Counted from the first letter of the stretch, positions 15,403 through 24,601 are shown. The stretch: 64,000 nt of DNA from Paludibacteraceae bacterium (GCA_017446585.1 JAFSQL010000016.1:57827-121826); one strand, 5' to 3'. Program-made: numbers and translations. The notes: generated by a model not told the origin, from the sequence alone.

Positions 15403-17505
15403 TTAGAAGAAGTTTGAACGATTGTCAGTCACTTCAATTTCGTTCATTACGGCTTCCAATGAGTTGTAAACGCCATAGAGACTTTGTGTCGTGATGGTTT
15501 GTTTTTCAGTTTCTGCGACAAATGGAGCCTCTGTTTCTTTTTGTTCAACGACTTGATAAACAAATACGCCATTCTCACCTTTTACAGGAACCGAAACGAC
15601 ACCTTTCTTCGCGAGCGAGGCGGAAGCGACTACACGTGGCTCATAGCCTGCGCTTCCAAATGTCGATGATGCGAAGTTTACGGCAGTTGCGCTATCCACT
15701 TTCAGGTTCAAACGCTCTGCCAGTTCTGTTACCGATTGGGAACCGCTCATCTCCTTGGCTATGATTTCTGCTTTCTTGTCATTTAGAATCAAGTTACGAA
15801 TGTTTGCGCTAACCATTTCGTTATCCAACGTCAGATAGCCTTTCTTGTTTATCGAATTGATTTGTGCAATGACAAAGATGTCTCCGCATTCGAATACGTC
15901 TGAAACGTCTCCCTCTTGATTCTCTTCATTAAATGCCCATTTTACAATGTCACGCGAATTGTCCAGATTCATCAGGCGAGGTGCGTTTGCGTTGATTCCT
16001 GTCAATGGTTGAACGCCATATCCATTTTTAACGGCAAATTCGTCAAAGTTCTCACTCTCTCTTGTGCTTGCGGCAAAGGTCTTTGCTGCGTTATAATTGT
16101 TTGACGTTGTTGTCTTGCTTGGGCGAACTTCCGAATTGATTACGGCAAGTTTCACCATCGGCTTCGCTTGCGCCTTTTTATTTACTTGGACAATAAATAT
16201 GGCACCGTTTCCTGGTTCAAATTTGAATATTTTCCCGACAGGATTTGCCAGACACTGTTCAATCAAGTCCTTGTTTTGTGGGTTATTGTATGTCAACAAT
16301 GTTTGTTCCTGACTTCCATTGATTGAAGCGAATGCGGTTCCGTTATTTACGACTGCGATAAGGCTATCTGCCGTTTTCTCCGTGGCTTCTTTTGTGTTCT
16401 GTTGCACTCCGAGATATTGGATTGTGATGCTATCTGGTTGCAAGATGTGGTTCTCTACTATGCGAGCCATTTTATACGTGTTTCCAAACAGTTGCGGACC
16501 CATCACCTGACCTGCGCTTCCGCTGAAAGCGAACGACCTCAATTCCGGTGCGATTTCACTTTCAGGAACGGCTTCATCTACATACGTGTTCGAGTTTGTA
16601 TTTACGAACGTTGCTATCTCGTTCTTGTTTATGGTGCTAAATTCTTCTTTTAACCCGTTTATCCATTTCTCCGCACTTTGGAAATCCTCTTCTGAAGGCT
16701 TGTTTTCTATTGCTACCAATTTTATGTCGCGACTTTCCTCACGCAACTTATAGCGTTCTTTTTCCGCTTCATATCGTGCGGACATTTCTTTGTCGCTGAT
16801 TTCAATTTTATCATTGGCAACCGATGCGAATGTCTTTTCTACGTAAATCACATCGTTTATGTTCTTCTTGCTGTCGTAAGCAAGTTTTGCTTCTAACGTC
16901 GTCGTGTTAATACCCTTTTGCAGCAATACATTGTATTTCTGTATCAAACGGCTATTCTTCACAAATCTTTTGCAATAGTTCCAATAGTTATTCAACAATT
17001 GATATTGTTCATATTGCGATGGGTCGCTTGGCTCGTTGTTCAATTGGTTGATAATGCTAATCAATTGATTCCTGTCAAATCGACCGGTTCCCGGATTTGC
17101 AAACACACGAAGTTGCATGATGCTTGGATCTGGACGTTCGCCAACGAGAGCGTCATTCAGTTCGTTGTCATTTACCACCAAACCTAATTTCTCTGTTTCG
17201 CATTCGGTCAATCGTGTGCTCAATATATTTTGCCACGCTGATTCTCTGATACTTTCATTTGTACGCTCATCCAACGTGTTGGTGCCATACTCAACTTTGT
17301 AGAAATCAGTCATTTCGTCTATGTTTGACTGAAACTCTTCATATTTTACAGGCGTTCCATCAATCTCACCAACATAGGTTCGATTTTGATTAAAAAAAGA
17401 TGATGAGTTATTCAAAAAGTCGCCAATGATAAACGCTAACATGGCGAGACCAATCACTATCAAAAGAAAAATACCCTTACTACGAATGCGTTCAAGTGTT
17501 GCCAT
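15403..17505 (-). CDS. PpiD-like peptidyl-prolyl isomerase
   Basis: A 700-residue inner-membrane-anchored periplasmic chaperone. One transmembrane helix near 12-30 (GIFLLIVIGLAMLAFIIGDF), then a SurA/PpiD N-terminal domain (VGEIDGTPVKYEEFQSNIDE) and a long parvulin-like region with GDVSDVFECGDIFVIAQI and GVVSVPVKGENGVFVYQV. It is expected to assist folding of outer-membrane proteins leaving the Sec translocon, which suits the neighbouring lptC and outer-membrane protein genes. An AT-rich gap of 110 bases with a promoter box precedes it. Confidence 0.88.
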   Translation of the reverse strand: MATLERIRSKGIFLLIVIGLAMLAFIIGDFLNNSSSFFNQNRTYVGEIDGTPVKYEEFQSNIDEMTDFYKVEYGTNTLDERTNESIRESAWQNILSTRLTECETEKLGLVVNDNELNDALVGERPDPSIMQLRVFANPGTGRFDRNQLISIINQLNNEPSDPSQYEQYQLLNNYWNYCKRFVKNSRLIQKYNVLLQKGINTTTLEAKLAYDSKKNINDVIYVEKTFASVANDKIEISDKEMSARYEAEKERYKLREESRDIKLVAIENKPSEEDFQSAEKWINGLKEEFSTINKNEIATFVNTNSNTYVDEAVPESEIAPELRSFAFSGSAGQVMGPQLFGNTYKMARIVENHILQPDSITIQYLGVQQNTKEATEKTADSLIAVVNNGTAFASINGSQEQTLLTYNNPQNKDLIEQCLANPVGKIFKFEPGNGAIFIVQVNKKAQAKPMVKLAVINSEVRPSKTTTSNNYNAAKTFAASTRESENFDEFAVKNGYGVQPLTGINANAPRLMNLDNSRDIVKWAFNEENQEGDVSDVFECGDIFVIAQINSINKKGYLTLDNEMVSANIRNLILNDKKAEIIAKEMSGSQSVTELAERLNLKVDSATAVNFASSTFGSAGYEPRVVASASLAKKGVVSVPVKGENGVFVYQVVEQKETEAPFVAETEKQTITTQSLYGVYNSLEAVMNEIEVTDNRSNFF

Positions 17506-17525
17506 TTTTTTATTTGCTATTTTTA

Positions 17526-17533
17526 CAAAATTA
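17526..17533 (-). promoter_or_regulatory. Possible promoter -7 box of the PpiD-rlmN unit
   Basis: The minus strand reads TAATTTTG, matching TAnnTTTG, 20 bases upstream of the start codon in the 110-base gap after the CNNM/CBS gene. Confidence 0.4.
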
Positions 17534-17615
17534 CGTGCGAAGATACGAATATTTAATAATCGAAGTGTTATTTACTATTGTCTGATATGATAATTTTCTT
17601 TGCCCTTTGTCTTTC

Positions 17616-18878
17616 TTAATCTTCTTTGTCTTCCACAAATAGTTTGACAAGTTCTATTTTATTGTCTGTCTCTTTCAGAATTTTTACTCTGAAGTTACCG
17701 AATTTTACAACTTCGTTTGTCTTCGGAAAGTCTTCATACTCATGCAGGACAAGACCTGCTATGGTTACGTATTCTTCATTTTCTGGTAATGACAGATTAA
17801 ACATCTGATTGATAGCGTCAATTTCCATCCTTCCTGATATGACATAGGTGTTTTCTGAAACTTGACGCGCTATCAAACGACTGTTGTCATGCTCGTCCTC
17901 TATCTCTCCGACTATTTCTTCCAGAATGTCCTCGTGAGTCACGATGCCTGACGTTCCGCCAAACTCATCCACGACCACCGCCATGCTTTTCTTTTTCTTG
18001 ACCATCATTTCCATCAAGCGATTCGCTGACATCGTCTCCGGAACGATTGGTATTTGAATTATATGCCTTTTCCAATGTGATGCGTCTCTGAACATTTCAG
18101 ACGAATGTATATAGCCAAGCACGTTGTCTATGCTTTCATGAAATATGATGATTTTCGACAAGCCGGTTTCTACAAACTTGTTGCGCAAGATGTCAACATT
18201 TGTCCCTTCTTCCAATGCGACAATCTCATTTCTTGGTATCATGCAGTCTCTCAATCGTACGGATGAAAAGTCCAAAGCATTCTTGAAATACTTGACTTCA
18301 CTTTCCATGGTCTGTTCGTCCGTTTTTTCCAAGTTCTCTTCAAACCAATATTGCAAATCTACTTTCGTAAAGCCGTGTTTAGAATTGCGGTCATCTTTCA
18401 CGCCTGCTATTTTCAAACATGTCATGGAGATAAACGTGCTCAACTTCGCGATAGGGTAGAGCATGACATAGCAACACAATATGGGGAATGCGAACACTTG
18501 TAGCCACAAGTTCGGATTTACCCTAAATATCGTCTTGGGCAGGAACTCTCCGGTCACAAGTACGATTGCGGTCGAAATGACGGTTTGTGACAGCAAAATG
18601 ACAAATTCGTTTTCACTGATTGTCGCTAACGGACCTTCCAACAGTTTTGCCATTTGTAATCCGTAAATGACAAGGGCTATATTATTCCCGACCAGAATGG
18701 TTGAAATAAACTGTTGTGAATTTTTGAACAGATAACCGATGATGGCGTTCGATATCGTTGGTTTTTCCTTGTCCAACTCAAATTTCAACCGGTCTGCCGA
18801 CACGAACGCAATCTCCATTCCCGAGAAGAATCCGGAGAAAAGCAACGAAACGATTATTATGATTACCAAACTTGTCAT
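17616..18878 (-). CDS. CNNM/CBS-domain membrane protein (hemolysin C/CorC-like family)
   Basis: A 420-residue protein with an N-terminal CNNM (DUF21) domain of three to four membrane helices (FSGFFSGMEIAFVSADRL, ISTILVGNNIALVIYG), a pair of CBS domains (about 205-325, with DCMIPRNEIVAL and VVVDEFGGTSGIVTHEDILE) and a C-terminal CorC_HlyC domain. Family members are implicated in magnesium/cobalt transport; gliding protein GldE is a relative, but nothing here shows a gliding role. It follows lptC by 9 bases. Confidence 0.88.
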   Translation of the reverse strand: MTSLVIIIIVSLLFSGFFSGMEIAFVSADRLKFELDKEKPTISNAIIGYLFKNSQQFISTILVGNNIALVIYGLQMAKLLEGPLATISENEFVILLSQTVISTAIVLVTGEFLPKTIFRVNPNLWLQVFAFPILCCYVMLYPIAKLSTFISMTCLKIAGVKDDRNSKHGFTKVDLQYWFEENLEKTDEQTMESEVKYFKNALDFSSVRLRDCMIPRNEIVALEEGTNVDILRNKFVETGLSKIIIFHESIDNVLGYIHSSEMFRDASHWKRHIIQIPIVPETMSANRLMEMMVKKKKSMAVVVDEFGGTSGIVTHEDILEEIVGEIEDEHDNSRLIARQVSENTYVISGRMEIDAINQMFNLSLPENEEYVTIAGLVLHEYEDFPKTNEVVKFGNFRVKILKETDNKIELVKLFVEDKED

Positions 18879-18887
18879 TCCTTCCCC

Positions 18888-19559
18888 TTAATCAACCTTC
18901 TCGTCCTTTTCCCCTCCGACCAGGTCTTCACTTTCTATTGGAAATATTCCTGTCGGATGTTTTATTGTGTAATCCGTCAAACTTGAATTGGATTCAAATC
19001 CAATTCCTTCTATTATTTTGTCTGCCTGTCTTATGCGAATCTTCTTCTCCGTGTAGAACCGCTCTTGGTTATTGTCCCAAAAGAACTGTGTCGTGCTGAA
19101 ATGCTCGTCTTGGGTATTGCTGACCTCGACATTCCCCCTGAACTCCCAAAGGTTTCTCGGTTGGTAAAAAATGGCGGTATCTGCCCACATCGTCGCATCC
19201 ACATTGAAGACGGTATCAAATTTTTCAAATCGTAACCCCTTGGGGAAGAACCAATACGGCTCTTTCGATTTGTCAAAAATAAGCCACCTAATCGTTGAAA
19301 TTCGATATTTTGTTATTCCACTATCCGAAATCAGTGTTGAAACGCTGTCAGCTGACAGTTGCGCTTGCTTTTCTCGGGGGGTCGTTACTTCTCCGAATGA
19401 TGTGTTTTTGTTTCCGCAACTTATTGCGCACATTAACAAACTGACAACCGCTACCGCTATTTTCAGCGGAGCGGTTATCAGTTGTTTATTTTTTATGCGG
19501 TATCCTTTCACTATGCTCTTTTCTTCCCTTAACGGCATGTTGTGCTTACGCCAATCCAT
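18888..19559 (-). CDS. lptC: LPS export periplasmic protein LptC
   Basis: A 223-residue protein with an N-terminal hydrophobic segment ending MCAISCG (about 35-48), which looks like a lipoprotein signal, followed by a single LptC-type beta-jellyroll (GITKYRISTIRWLIFDK, EPYWFFPKGLRFEKFD, LWEFRGNVEVSN, FSTTQFFWDNNQERFYTE). LptC receives LPS from the LptB2FG extractor and passes it to LptA. The start is uncertain: this ATG overlaps the previous gene by 31 bases, and a second ATG at 19538 would cut this to 10. Confidence 0.85.
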   Translation of the reverse strand: MDWRKHNMPLREEKSIVKGYRIKNKQLITAPLKIAVAVVSLLMCAISCGNKNTSFGEVTTPREKQAQLSADSVSTLISDSGITKYRISTIRWLIFDKSKEPYWFFPKGLRFEKFDTVFNVDATMWADTAIFYQPRNLWEFRGNVEVSNTQDEHFSTTQFFWDNNQERFYTEKKIRIRQADKIIEGIGFESNSSLTDYTIKHPTGIFPIESEDLVGGEKDEKVD

Positions 19560-20857
19560 CCGCCTACGGTGTACGATTGACCCTTGTTCAGGTCTGGATG
19601 CATGAAGATATCATTGTCTGCTGGAAACAGCGACGAATACTTGTTAATGCGACCTTGTGCTTTCGATGCGCACGATGGGTCCTGCTTCGCTTTCTGATAT
19701 TCATCTACGGCGACCCAATAAACCGTCTTCGCCAAAACTGGATCTGAATAAATACCGGTCGAGCTGGCATACAAGTCACCAATCAACAAGTGAGGCTCTC
19801 CTTGTGAAGGGGCATATTCAAGTGATTTGCGTGCGTGGGCGCGAGCCTCCGATTTCATACCCCTTGTTCGTTCCAAATAGGCAATTTGCAACTCGTAATC
19901 TGCCTTCTTGTCGTTGCTCGTGGACAATCCAATGGCACCCTCCAAGTAGTATATGGCCTTGACGTAATCTTTTTCGTTTTGATATTTTCCCGCAAGTCCC
20001 ACTGCGCTTTCTTCCGTTGGACGTATTTTGTAGGCGTACTCCGAAGCCTTGTAATACACTGGAGTTTGAACTGCGCCAACACTCTTGTACAGGTTCAAGA
20101 GGTTCGTCAGATAGTCCAAGTCTGCTTTCTTGCCATCAATCTGAGAAGCGTAAATATTGTCCAGCGTCTTTCCGTTCAATGCGCCTGTCGATGCTGCCAA
20201 TTGATCAATATAGTTTTTTACTTGTGCCACCGTCGCGGCGTTTGCGTTCGTGGTGTCCGCTATTTGTGCGTTCAGAATGTCCGCCGTCTTATTATAGTCG
20301 CCAATGAATTCTTCTACCGTAATCATCTTCCCTTTATACAAATTGGTCGCTACATACATGTAATTCTGCAAGGCGCCGGCGTCCATCTTGTTGCCCAATT
20401 CACCAATTGATTGGTTATACCATCCGTAAGCCTCTTTCTTGTATGCGTCCTTAGGAGTAGTCAGATATACGTAATCATTCGCCTTGATATATCGAATCAC
20501 GGCTGTTGGATAATTCTTGTCATTCCCATAGTGCTGCATGCGGCTGTCGTACACCTTCAACAACAAGTCTGTCAATTCTTGTTTCTTTGCCTCGTCAGTC
20601 TCCGCTTTTATTTTTGCTTTGACAATGTCAGGACCGAAAATGTAGATGTTTTTTGTGTAATCTGGACAATTATTATAGAGTTGAAACCAAGGTTGATATG
20701 CGTCCGAATAGTTTCCGACTTTCGCAAACTGATAGAACATGCTGCTGTTCGCCTTGCATTGCTCCCTTACTTCGTCACTCGCGGTTTCTGCTTGTCCTAC
20801 GGCGTTTAATGACAATGCCATTGCTGCGGCACCCATTAACAATTTCATTGTTTTCAT
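19529..20857 (-). CDS. Secreted TPR-repeat protein of the lptC locus
   Basis: A 442-residue protein with a signal peptide (MALSLNAVGQA) and helical repeats; clear TPR-like units occur at YVKAIYYLEGAIGLSTSNDK and MKSEARAHARKSLEYAPSQG. It closes with a conserved DNDIFMHPDLNKGQSYTVGGW and Cys-Arg. Genes like this occur between a predicted outer-membrane protein and lptC in many Bacteroidales. The role is unknown; periplasmic scaffolding is an inference from the repeats. Confidence 0.75.
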   Translation of the reverse strand: MKTMKLLMGAAAMALSLNAVGQAETASDEVREQCKANSSMFYQFAKVGNYSDAYQPWFQLYNNCPDYTKNIYIFGPDIVKAKIKAETDEAKKQELTDLLLKVYDSRMQHYGNDKNYPTAVIRYIKANDYVYLTTPKDAYKKEAYGWYNQSIGELGNKMDAGALQNYMYVATNLYKGKMITVEEFIGDYNKTADILNAQIADTTNANAATVAQVKNYIDQLAASTGALNGKTLDNIYASQIDGKKADLDYLTNLLNLYKSVGAVQTPVYYKASEYAYKIRPTEESAVGLAGKYQNEKDYVKAIYYLEGAIGLSTSNDKKADYELQIAYLERTRGMKSEARAHARKSLEYAPSQGEPHLLIGDLYASSTGIYSDPVLAKTVYWVAVDEYQKAKQDPSCASKAQGRINKYSSLFPADNDIFMHPDLNKGQSYTVGGWIGVSTTCR

Positions 20858-20882
20858 ATTCTTCGATTTTTAAGATTCTCGT

Positions 20883-22157
20883 TTATTCAAATTGGCGTTT
20901 GAAGAACCATATCTCCTTTATTGATGCGGACAGATTGATTTTCCAATACTGCTCGCTTATCTGACCGTGGCTGTTGTTGCCCAACCGACCATATTCTCCT
21001 CCTATATTCAACATTGAGCGACCGCCCCTTGTCGGTATTCCTATTCCAAAAGTTATGCCATAATTATTCAATCCGCCTCCTTCTATGTCCAAATATCCTT
21101 TTGAAACGTGTGCGCCGACTCTATAACTCAATCTTTTTAAAAAAATCTTGGAATACGCCTCCGGGGTCCATTCCGCTCCGGCGCATATCTCGTGCCTGTT
21201 GCTTAGGGTGTCCTTGAGACCGAAATATTGGCAATCCTTCCAACCTTCGTAGCGATAGTCCGCAGCCAACGTCAACACGTTCTTGAATTTATAACTTACA
21301 CCGACCCCTATTGCCAATGGACTCTCAAAGCGTCCTTTGTTCTTTTCCTCCACCGTGTCTATTGTCGAGGTCTCTATTGCGTAGTTTCCACCCATCGTGT
21401 TCTTCAACTCTGCCGTCAATCCCACGGTCAAATAGTGTTGACGACCTACGGGAGTGAAATACTGCAAACCATACGTGGCGTTAAAGTCCGAAACGTGCAA
21501 CCTGTTGTTTTGCAATGTTGAAAAAAACGTTCCGTAAGTAGCGTCAAAGGTCACCTGACGTGTGTGCGTGATGTCTCCGAACAAGTAATATACGTTTGCG
21601 CCGACCGACAAGTGCTTACCCACTTTCCCTGCCAATCCTAAGTAAACCTTGTTTATCCCGCCTTCGCCTTCGAAGTTTCTGATGTAACTCACCGTCTTCG
21701 TACCACCACCCGACGTGTTGATTTCAACCTCTCCTGTCTGCGGAAAGTCATAGCCGACATAGCTATACGGAGCGATGCCCGCGCTTGCGGCTATCCATTT
21801 CCCTATCGGGAAACGCATCCCTAAAAATTCAAGATTCCCCGTGAACTTGTGCTCCTTTTTCCCGTCTCCGTTCTCAAAATTTGAGAACTTTCCCATCATG
21901 CTGGCTTCAAAGATGAACGACAACGAATCTATGCTGTTATATGAAGCCGGGTTCAGAATATTCACACCGTCACGTTCACGACTTCCTATTCCGATGCCAC
22001 CCATATCCTTGTTCCTGCCGCTTGCCGCTTTCGCCAACTCTCCGTAACCAAACCTCGTATATGGCGAGTTCGTGTTGTTCTGTGCCGCCAACATCTCGCT
22101 TATTCCTATTATTGCGACAAGCAATATATATACCTTCCTATTCACTGCTAACTGCAT
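20883..22157 (-). CDS. Outer-membrane beta-barrel protein of the coaX-lptC locus
   Basis: A 424-residue protein with a signal peptide (VAIIGISEMLAAQ) followed by NTNSPYTRFGYGELAKAASG and many amphipathic strands (IAASAGIAPYSYVGY, LSVGANVYYLFGDI, LTLAADYRYEGW). The N-terminal RDGVNILNPASYNSIDSL resembles FadL/OmpP1-like barrels, where an NPA loop is common. Substrate unknown. It overlaps the end of coaX by 10 bases, so the two are likely co-expressed. Confidence 0.75.
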   Translation of the reverse strand: MQLAVNRKVYILLVAIIGISEMLAAQNNTNSPYTRFGYGELAKAASGRNKDMGGIGIGSRERDGVNILNPASYNSIDSLSFIFEASMMGKFSNFENGDGKKEHKFTGNLEFLGMRFPIGKWIAASAGIAPYSYVGYDFPQTGEVEINTSGGGTKTVSYIRNFEGEGGINKVYLGLAGKVGKHLSVGANVYYLFGDITHTRQVTFDATYGTFFSTLQNNRLHVSDFNATYGLQYFTPVGRQHYLTVGLTAELKNTMGGNYAIETSTIDTVEEKNKGRFESPLAIGVGVSYKFKNVLTLAADYRYEGWKDCQYFGLKDTLSNRHEICAGAEWTPEAYSKIFLKRLSYRVGAHVSKGYLDIEGGGLNNYGITFGIGIPTRGGRSMLNIGGEYGRLGNNSHGQISEQYWKINLSASIKEIWFFKRQFE

Positions 22158-22900
22158 TCTATAATAGCGTTCAAACCCTCCAATACCAAATCCTCCTCGT
22201 AAACCAACTCTATTTTTCTTTGTGCAAATATCTTACTTTTCATTCGCTTTTCAAAATATTTGCCGTCTCCTCCCGTCAAAATCACCATCAAATCCTTCGC
22301 CCCCCTCCTTCTCAACTCCTCCGCGTAACCCGTGATCTCAAACTCAATCCCGTTCACCACGCCGTTCCTGATTGCCTCCTCCGTTCCTCGTCCAATCAGA
22401 CTCACCTCGCCTCCGACCTCCACCCTCCTCAGGCGGTCTGTCCTCTCGTGCAGCGCGTCCAGTCTCATTTGCAACCCTGGGGCTATGTTCCCTCCTTCCA
22501 GTTTCCCGTCCTCTGTCACCACATCATACGTTATCGCCGTTCCCAAATCCACCACCAGAACATTTCTCCCCTTGTGCCTCTTGTATGCTCCCACCGCTGC
22601 CGCCACTCTGTCACCTCCCATTTCATCACGACTGTATCTCACCTCTATTGGCAGCGGAGTGTCCTTTCCCACTGCCACAAGGCGTCCAACCCTCAACCTC
22701 TCCAACTGCCTCCTCAGTGCCGTCTCCTCCTTACTTACCGAGCAATATATGATTCCATTCGTCATCTCTTCCTCCAGACACTTCAACACCTCCTCTGCCT
22801 CCTCGTTCCTCACGCTCCGTCTTCTCACCAACGTCCCGTTCTCAAACCACCCCATGTGGCAATGCCCGTTCCCTTGATCTATGCACAAACAACTCCTCAT
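22148..22900 (-). CDS. coaX: Type III pantothenate kinase
   Basis: A 250-residue acetate/sugar-kinase-superfamily enzyme that phosphorylates pantothenate, the first step of coenzyme A synthesis. Motifs: LCIDQGNGHCHMGWF (phosphate-1), GGDRVAAAVGAY, VVDLGTAITYDVV (phosphate-2 region), GGNIAPGLQMRLDALHERT, and LTGGDGKYF (adenosine). The N-terminal Asp in IDQGN and the Asp in VDLGTA are the expected metal and phosphate ligands. Codons are strongly G-rich on the coding strand. Confidence 0.9.
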   Translation of the reverse strand: MRSCLCIDQGNGHCHMGWFENGTLVRRRSVRNEEAEEVLKCLEEEMTNGIIYCSVSKEETALRRQLERLRVGRLVAVGKDTPLPIEVRYSRDEMGGDRVAAAVGAYKRHKGRNVLVVDLGTAITYDVVTEDGKLEGGNIAPGLQMRLDALHERTDRLRRVEVGGEVSLIGRGTEEAIRNGVVNGIEFEITGYAEELRRRGAKDLMVILTGGDGKYFEKRMKSKIFAQRKIELVYEEDLVLEGLNAIIECS

Positions 22901-22932
22901 TCTTCATATTTTATTGTTCATTCTTCATTGAC
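22898..22932 (+). repeat. Degenerate 7-bp repeat array, five units
   Basis: Plus-strand units CATTCTT, CATATTT, TATTGTT, CATTCTT, CATTGAC run without gaps across the coaX start and the exosortase stop. The exosortase C-terminus (SMKNEQ) is encoded within the array. Confidence 0.6.
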
Positions 22933-23486
22933 CTTCTCTCCCTCTCTTGCCAAACCAGCCACAGTGCGAACAGGCATGCGTAAAAACCGTACTTCATCAC
23001 CCAGTCATGCACCGTTGGCTCCCAACTCGGACTCGTCCCCACCACCAAACCTATCAAAACGATTCGACCCACATTCAGAAGGAAAATTACAAACCAGCAT
23101 ACCACCATATACCCCCATCTTCTCCACCCCCCCGCGCTCACCGCCATCACCGCTCCGAACAGCACCGACTGCTTCACCGCCGTGCAACCCCACACAACCT
23201 CTATCCCCAAACCGTTCGCAAACCCTATGCCATTCTCGCCAATCGTCTTTGTCCCGTCCAGCATCATCCCCAATGCCTTTCCAGACAACGTTGTCGTCCA
23301 TCTCACCGCCCAGTCGAACGCCCAACTCAACTCCCATGTTCCCAGCAGCGTCGGCTCACCGTTCGCTCCCTCTCTTATCGCCCACTTCCAAACCGCGTTA
23401 CCCAACAACAACGCGATAATGAACATCACAGCGTTATGCTCTCTCCTCCACCTGTTCGCCCTCCTTAGCCATGCTTCTCCCTTCAT
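22911..23486 (-). CDS. Exosortase/archaeosortase-family protein
   Basis: A 191-residue integral membrane protein with about six hydrophobic segments. The three catalytic residues of the family are in place: Cys in WGCTAVKQS (near 100), Arg in FLLNVGRIVLIG (near 142) and His in VHDWVMKYGFY (near 159). Exosortases are transpeptidase-like enzymes that cleave a C-terminal sorting signal and attach the protein to a surface polymer. No protein with a PEP-CTERM-like tail (short motif, helix, basic end) is encoded in this window. It lies between coaX and tsaD, with heptamer arrays at both ends. Confidence 0.8.
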   Translation of the reverse strand: MKGEAWLRRANRWRREHNAVMFIIALLLGNAVWKWAIREGANGEPTLLGTWELSWAFDWAVRWTTTLSGKALGMMLDGTKTIGENGIGFANGLGIEVVWGCTAVKQSVLFGAVMAVSAGGWRRWGYMVVCWFVIFLLNVGRIVLIGLVVGTSPSWEPTVHDWVMKYGFYACLFALWLVWQERERRSMKNEQ

Positions 23487-23518
23487 GGTTCACTATTCAT
23501 TGGTCATTCTTCGTTGAT
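23484..23518 (+). repeat. Degenerate 7-bp repeat array, five units
   Basis: Plus-strand units CATGGTT, CACTATT, CATTGGT, CATTCTT, CGTTGAT. The first unit contains the exosortase start codon (minus strand) and the fourth and fifth encode the last residues and stop of tsaD. Confidence 0.6.
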
Positions 23519-24562
23519 TCTCACCCTTGCGTATGGAGCTATTCCTAACGATGCAAACTCCTTGCGGTCTGCCTTCCACGCTGCCGCCGCTCCCACCATC
23601 GCTGCGTTGTCCGTCGTGAAGCGCAATGGTGGAACGTGACAACGCCTACCGCTCCTCTCAGCCAACTCCTCAAACCTCCTTCTCAACTCCGAATTTGCTG
23701 AAACGCCACCCGCTAACGCCACGTCCTTCACCTCCTCGTGCTCCGCTATCGCCCTCTCCATCTTCTCCAACAGAATGTCCACCACCGTCCGCTGCAGCGA
23801 TGCGCACAAATCCTTCTCCCTCTCCCTTATGAAATTCTCGTTCTCCTTCAGTTTGTCCCTCAACAGGTACAGAAATGAAGTCTTCAACCCGCTGAACGAA
23901 AAATCCAAACCGCCTACCTTCGGCCTGGCCAACTCGAACGCCCCTGCGTCGCCCTCTTTCGCCAACTTGTCAACTACCGGACCGCCGGGATAGGGCAGCC
24001 CCATCACCCTCGCACACTTGTCCATCGCCTCGCCCGCTGCGTCGTCTATCGTTGCCCCCACTATCTCCATTTCCCCAGGACCTCTCACCAGCACTATCTG
24101 CGAATTTCCCCCGCTCACCAACAGGCACAGGAACGGAAACTCAGGACATCTCTTTTCCACTCCCTCCTCCTCAACGAAGTTCGCCATCACGTGCGCCTGC
24201 AAGTGATTTACTTCTATCAACGGCACCCTCAACCCCTGTGCCAAACCCTTCGCGAACGACACCCCCACCAGCAGCGACCCCATCAGCCCCGGACCCCTCG
24301 TCACCGCCACTGCCCCTATCTCCTCCATCTTCACCCCCGCCTCTGCCAGCGTCACCGCCACCGTCGGAACAATATTCGCCAGGTGCGCCCTGCTCGCCGC
24401 CTCTGGAACTACGCCGCCATATTGCTCGTGCACTGCCTGGCTCGCTGTCTTCTGGCACAGCAGCCGCCTGCCCCTCATCACCGCCACCGACGTGTCGTCG
24501 CATGATGACTCTATCGCCAACAACAAACCGCTCTTCAACTCCTTTTCCTCAAAACTTTTCAT
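23504..24562 (-). CDS. tsaD: tRNA threonylcarbamoyladenosine synthase subunit TsaD
   Basis: A roughly 350-residue ASKHA-fold enzyme that transfers the threonylcarbamoyl group to A37 of ANN-reading tRNAs. Motifs: LLAIESSCDDTSVAV, the metal-binding HLQAH in EVNHLQAHVMANF, FLCLLVSGGNSQIVLV, GLPYPGGPVVDKLA, VALAGGVSANSELRRRF and FTTDNAAMVGAAA. The ATG at 24562 (MKSFEEKEL) is preferred; one seven codons upstream at 24583 lies in repeat DNA. The tamB gene is divergent, its promoter box touching this start codon. Confidence 0.93.
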   Translation of the reverse strand: MKSFEEKELKSGLLLAIESSCDDTSVAVMRGRRLLCQKTASQAVHEQYGGVVPEAASRAHLANIVPTVAVTLAEAGVKMEEIGAVAVTRGPGLMGSLLVGVSFAKGLAQGLRVPLIEVNHLQAHVMANFVEEEGVEKRCPEFPFLCLLVSGGNSQIVLVRGPGEMEIVGATIDDAAGEAMDKCARVMGLPYPGGPVVDKLAKEGDAGAFELARPKVGGLDFSFSGLKTSFLYLLRDKLKENENFIREREKDLCASLQRTVVDILLEKMERAIAEHEEVKDVALAGGVSANSELRRRFEELAERSGRRCHVPPLRFTTDNAAMVGAAAAWKADRKEFASLGIAPYARVRINEE

Positions 24563-24569
24563 ACCTTTG
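24562..24569 (+). promoter_or_regulatory. Probable promoter -7 box for tamB
   Basis: TACCTTTG followed by C, an exact TAnnTTTG match, just outside or overlapping the start of the divergent tsaD. It implies that tamB translation begins downstream of about 24575. Confidence 0.5.
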
Positions 24570-24573
24570 CAAT

Positions 24574-24601
24574 CATTATTCATTGTTCACTATTCACAGC
24601 T
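24574..24601 (+). repeat. Degenerate 7-bp repeat array, four units
   Basis: CATTATT, CATTGTT, CACTATT, CACAGCT between the tamB promoter box and the presumed tamB start. Confidence 0.55.

Noticed and set aside
21941-23419. A 492-codon plus-strand open frame across the coaX and exosortase genes.
   Set aside because: It is antisense to two recognised genes, Ser/Pro/His-rich, and explained by the strong C skew of the plus strand.
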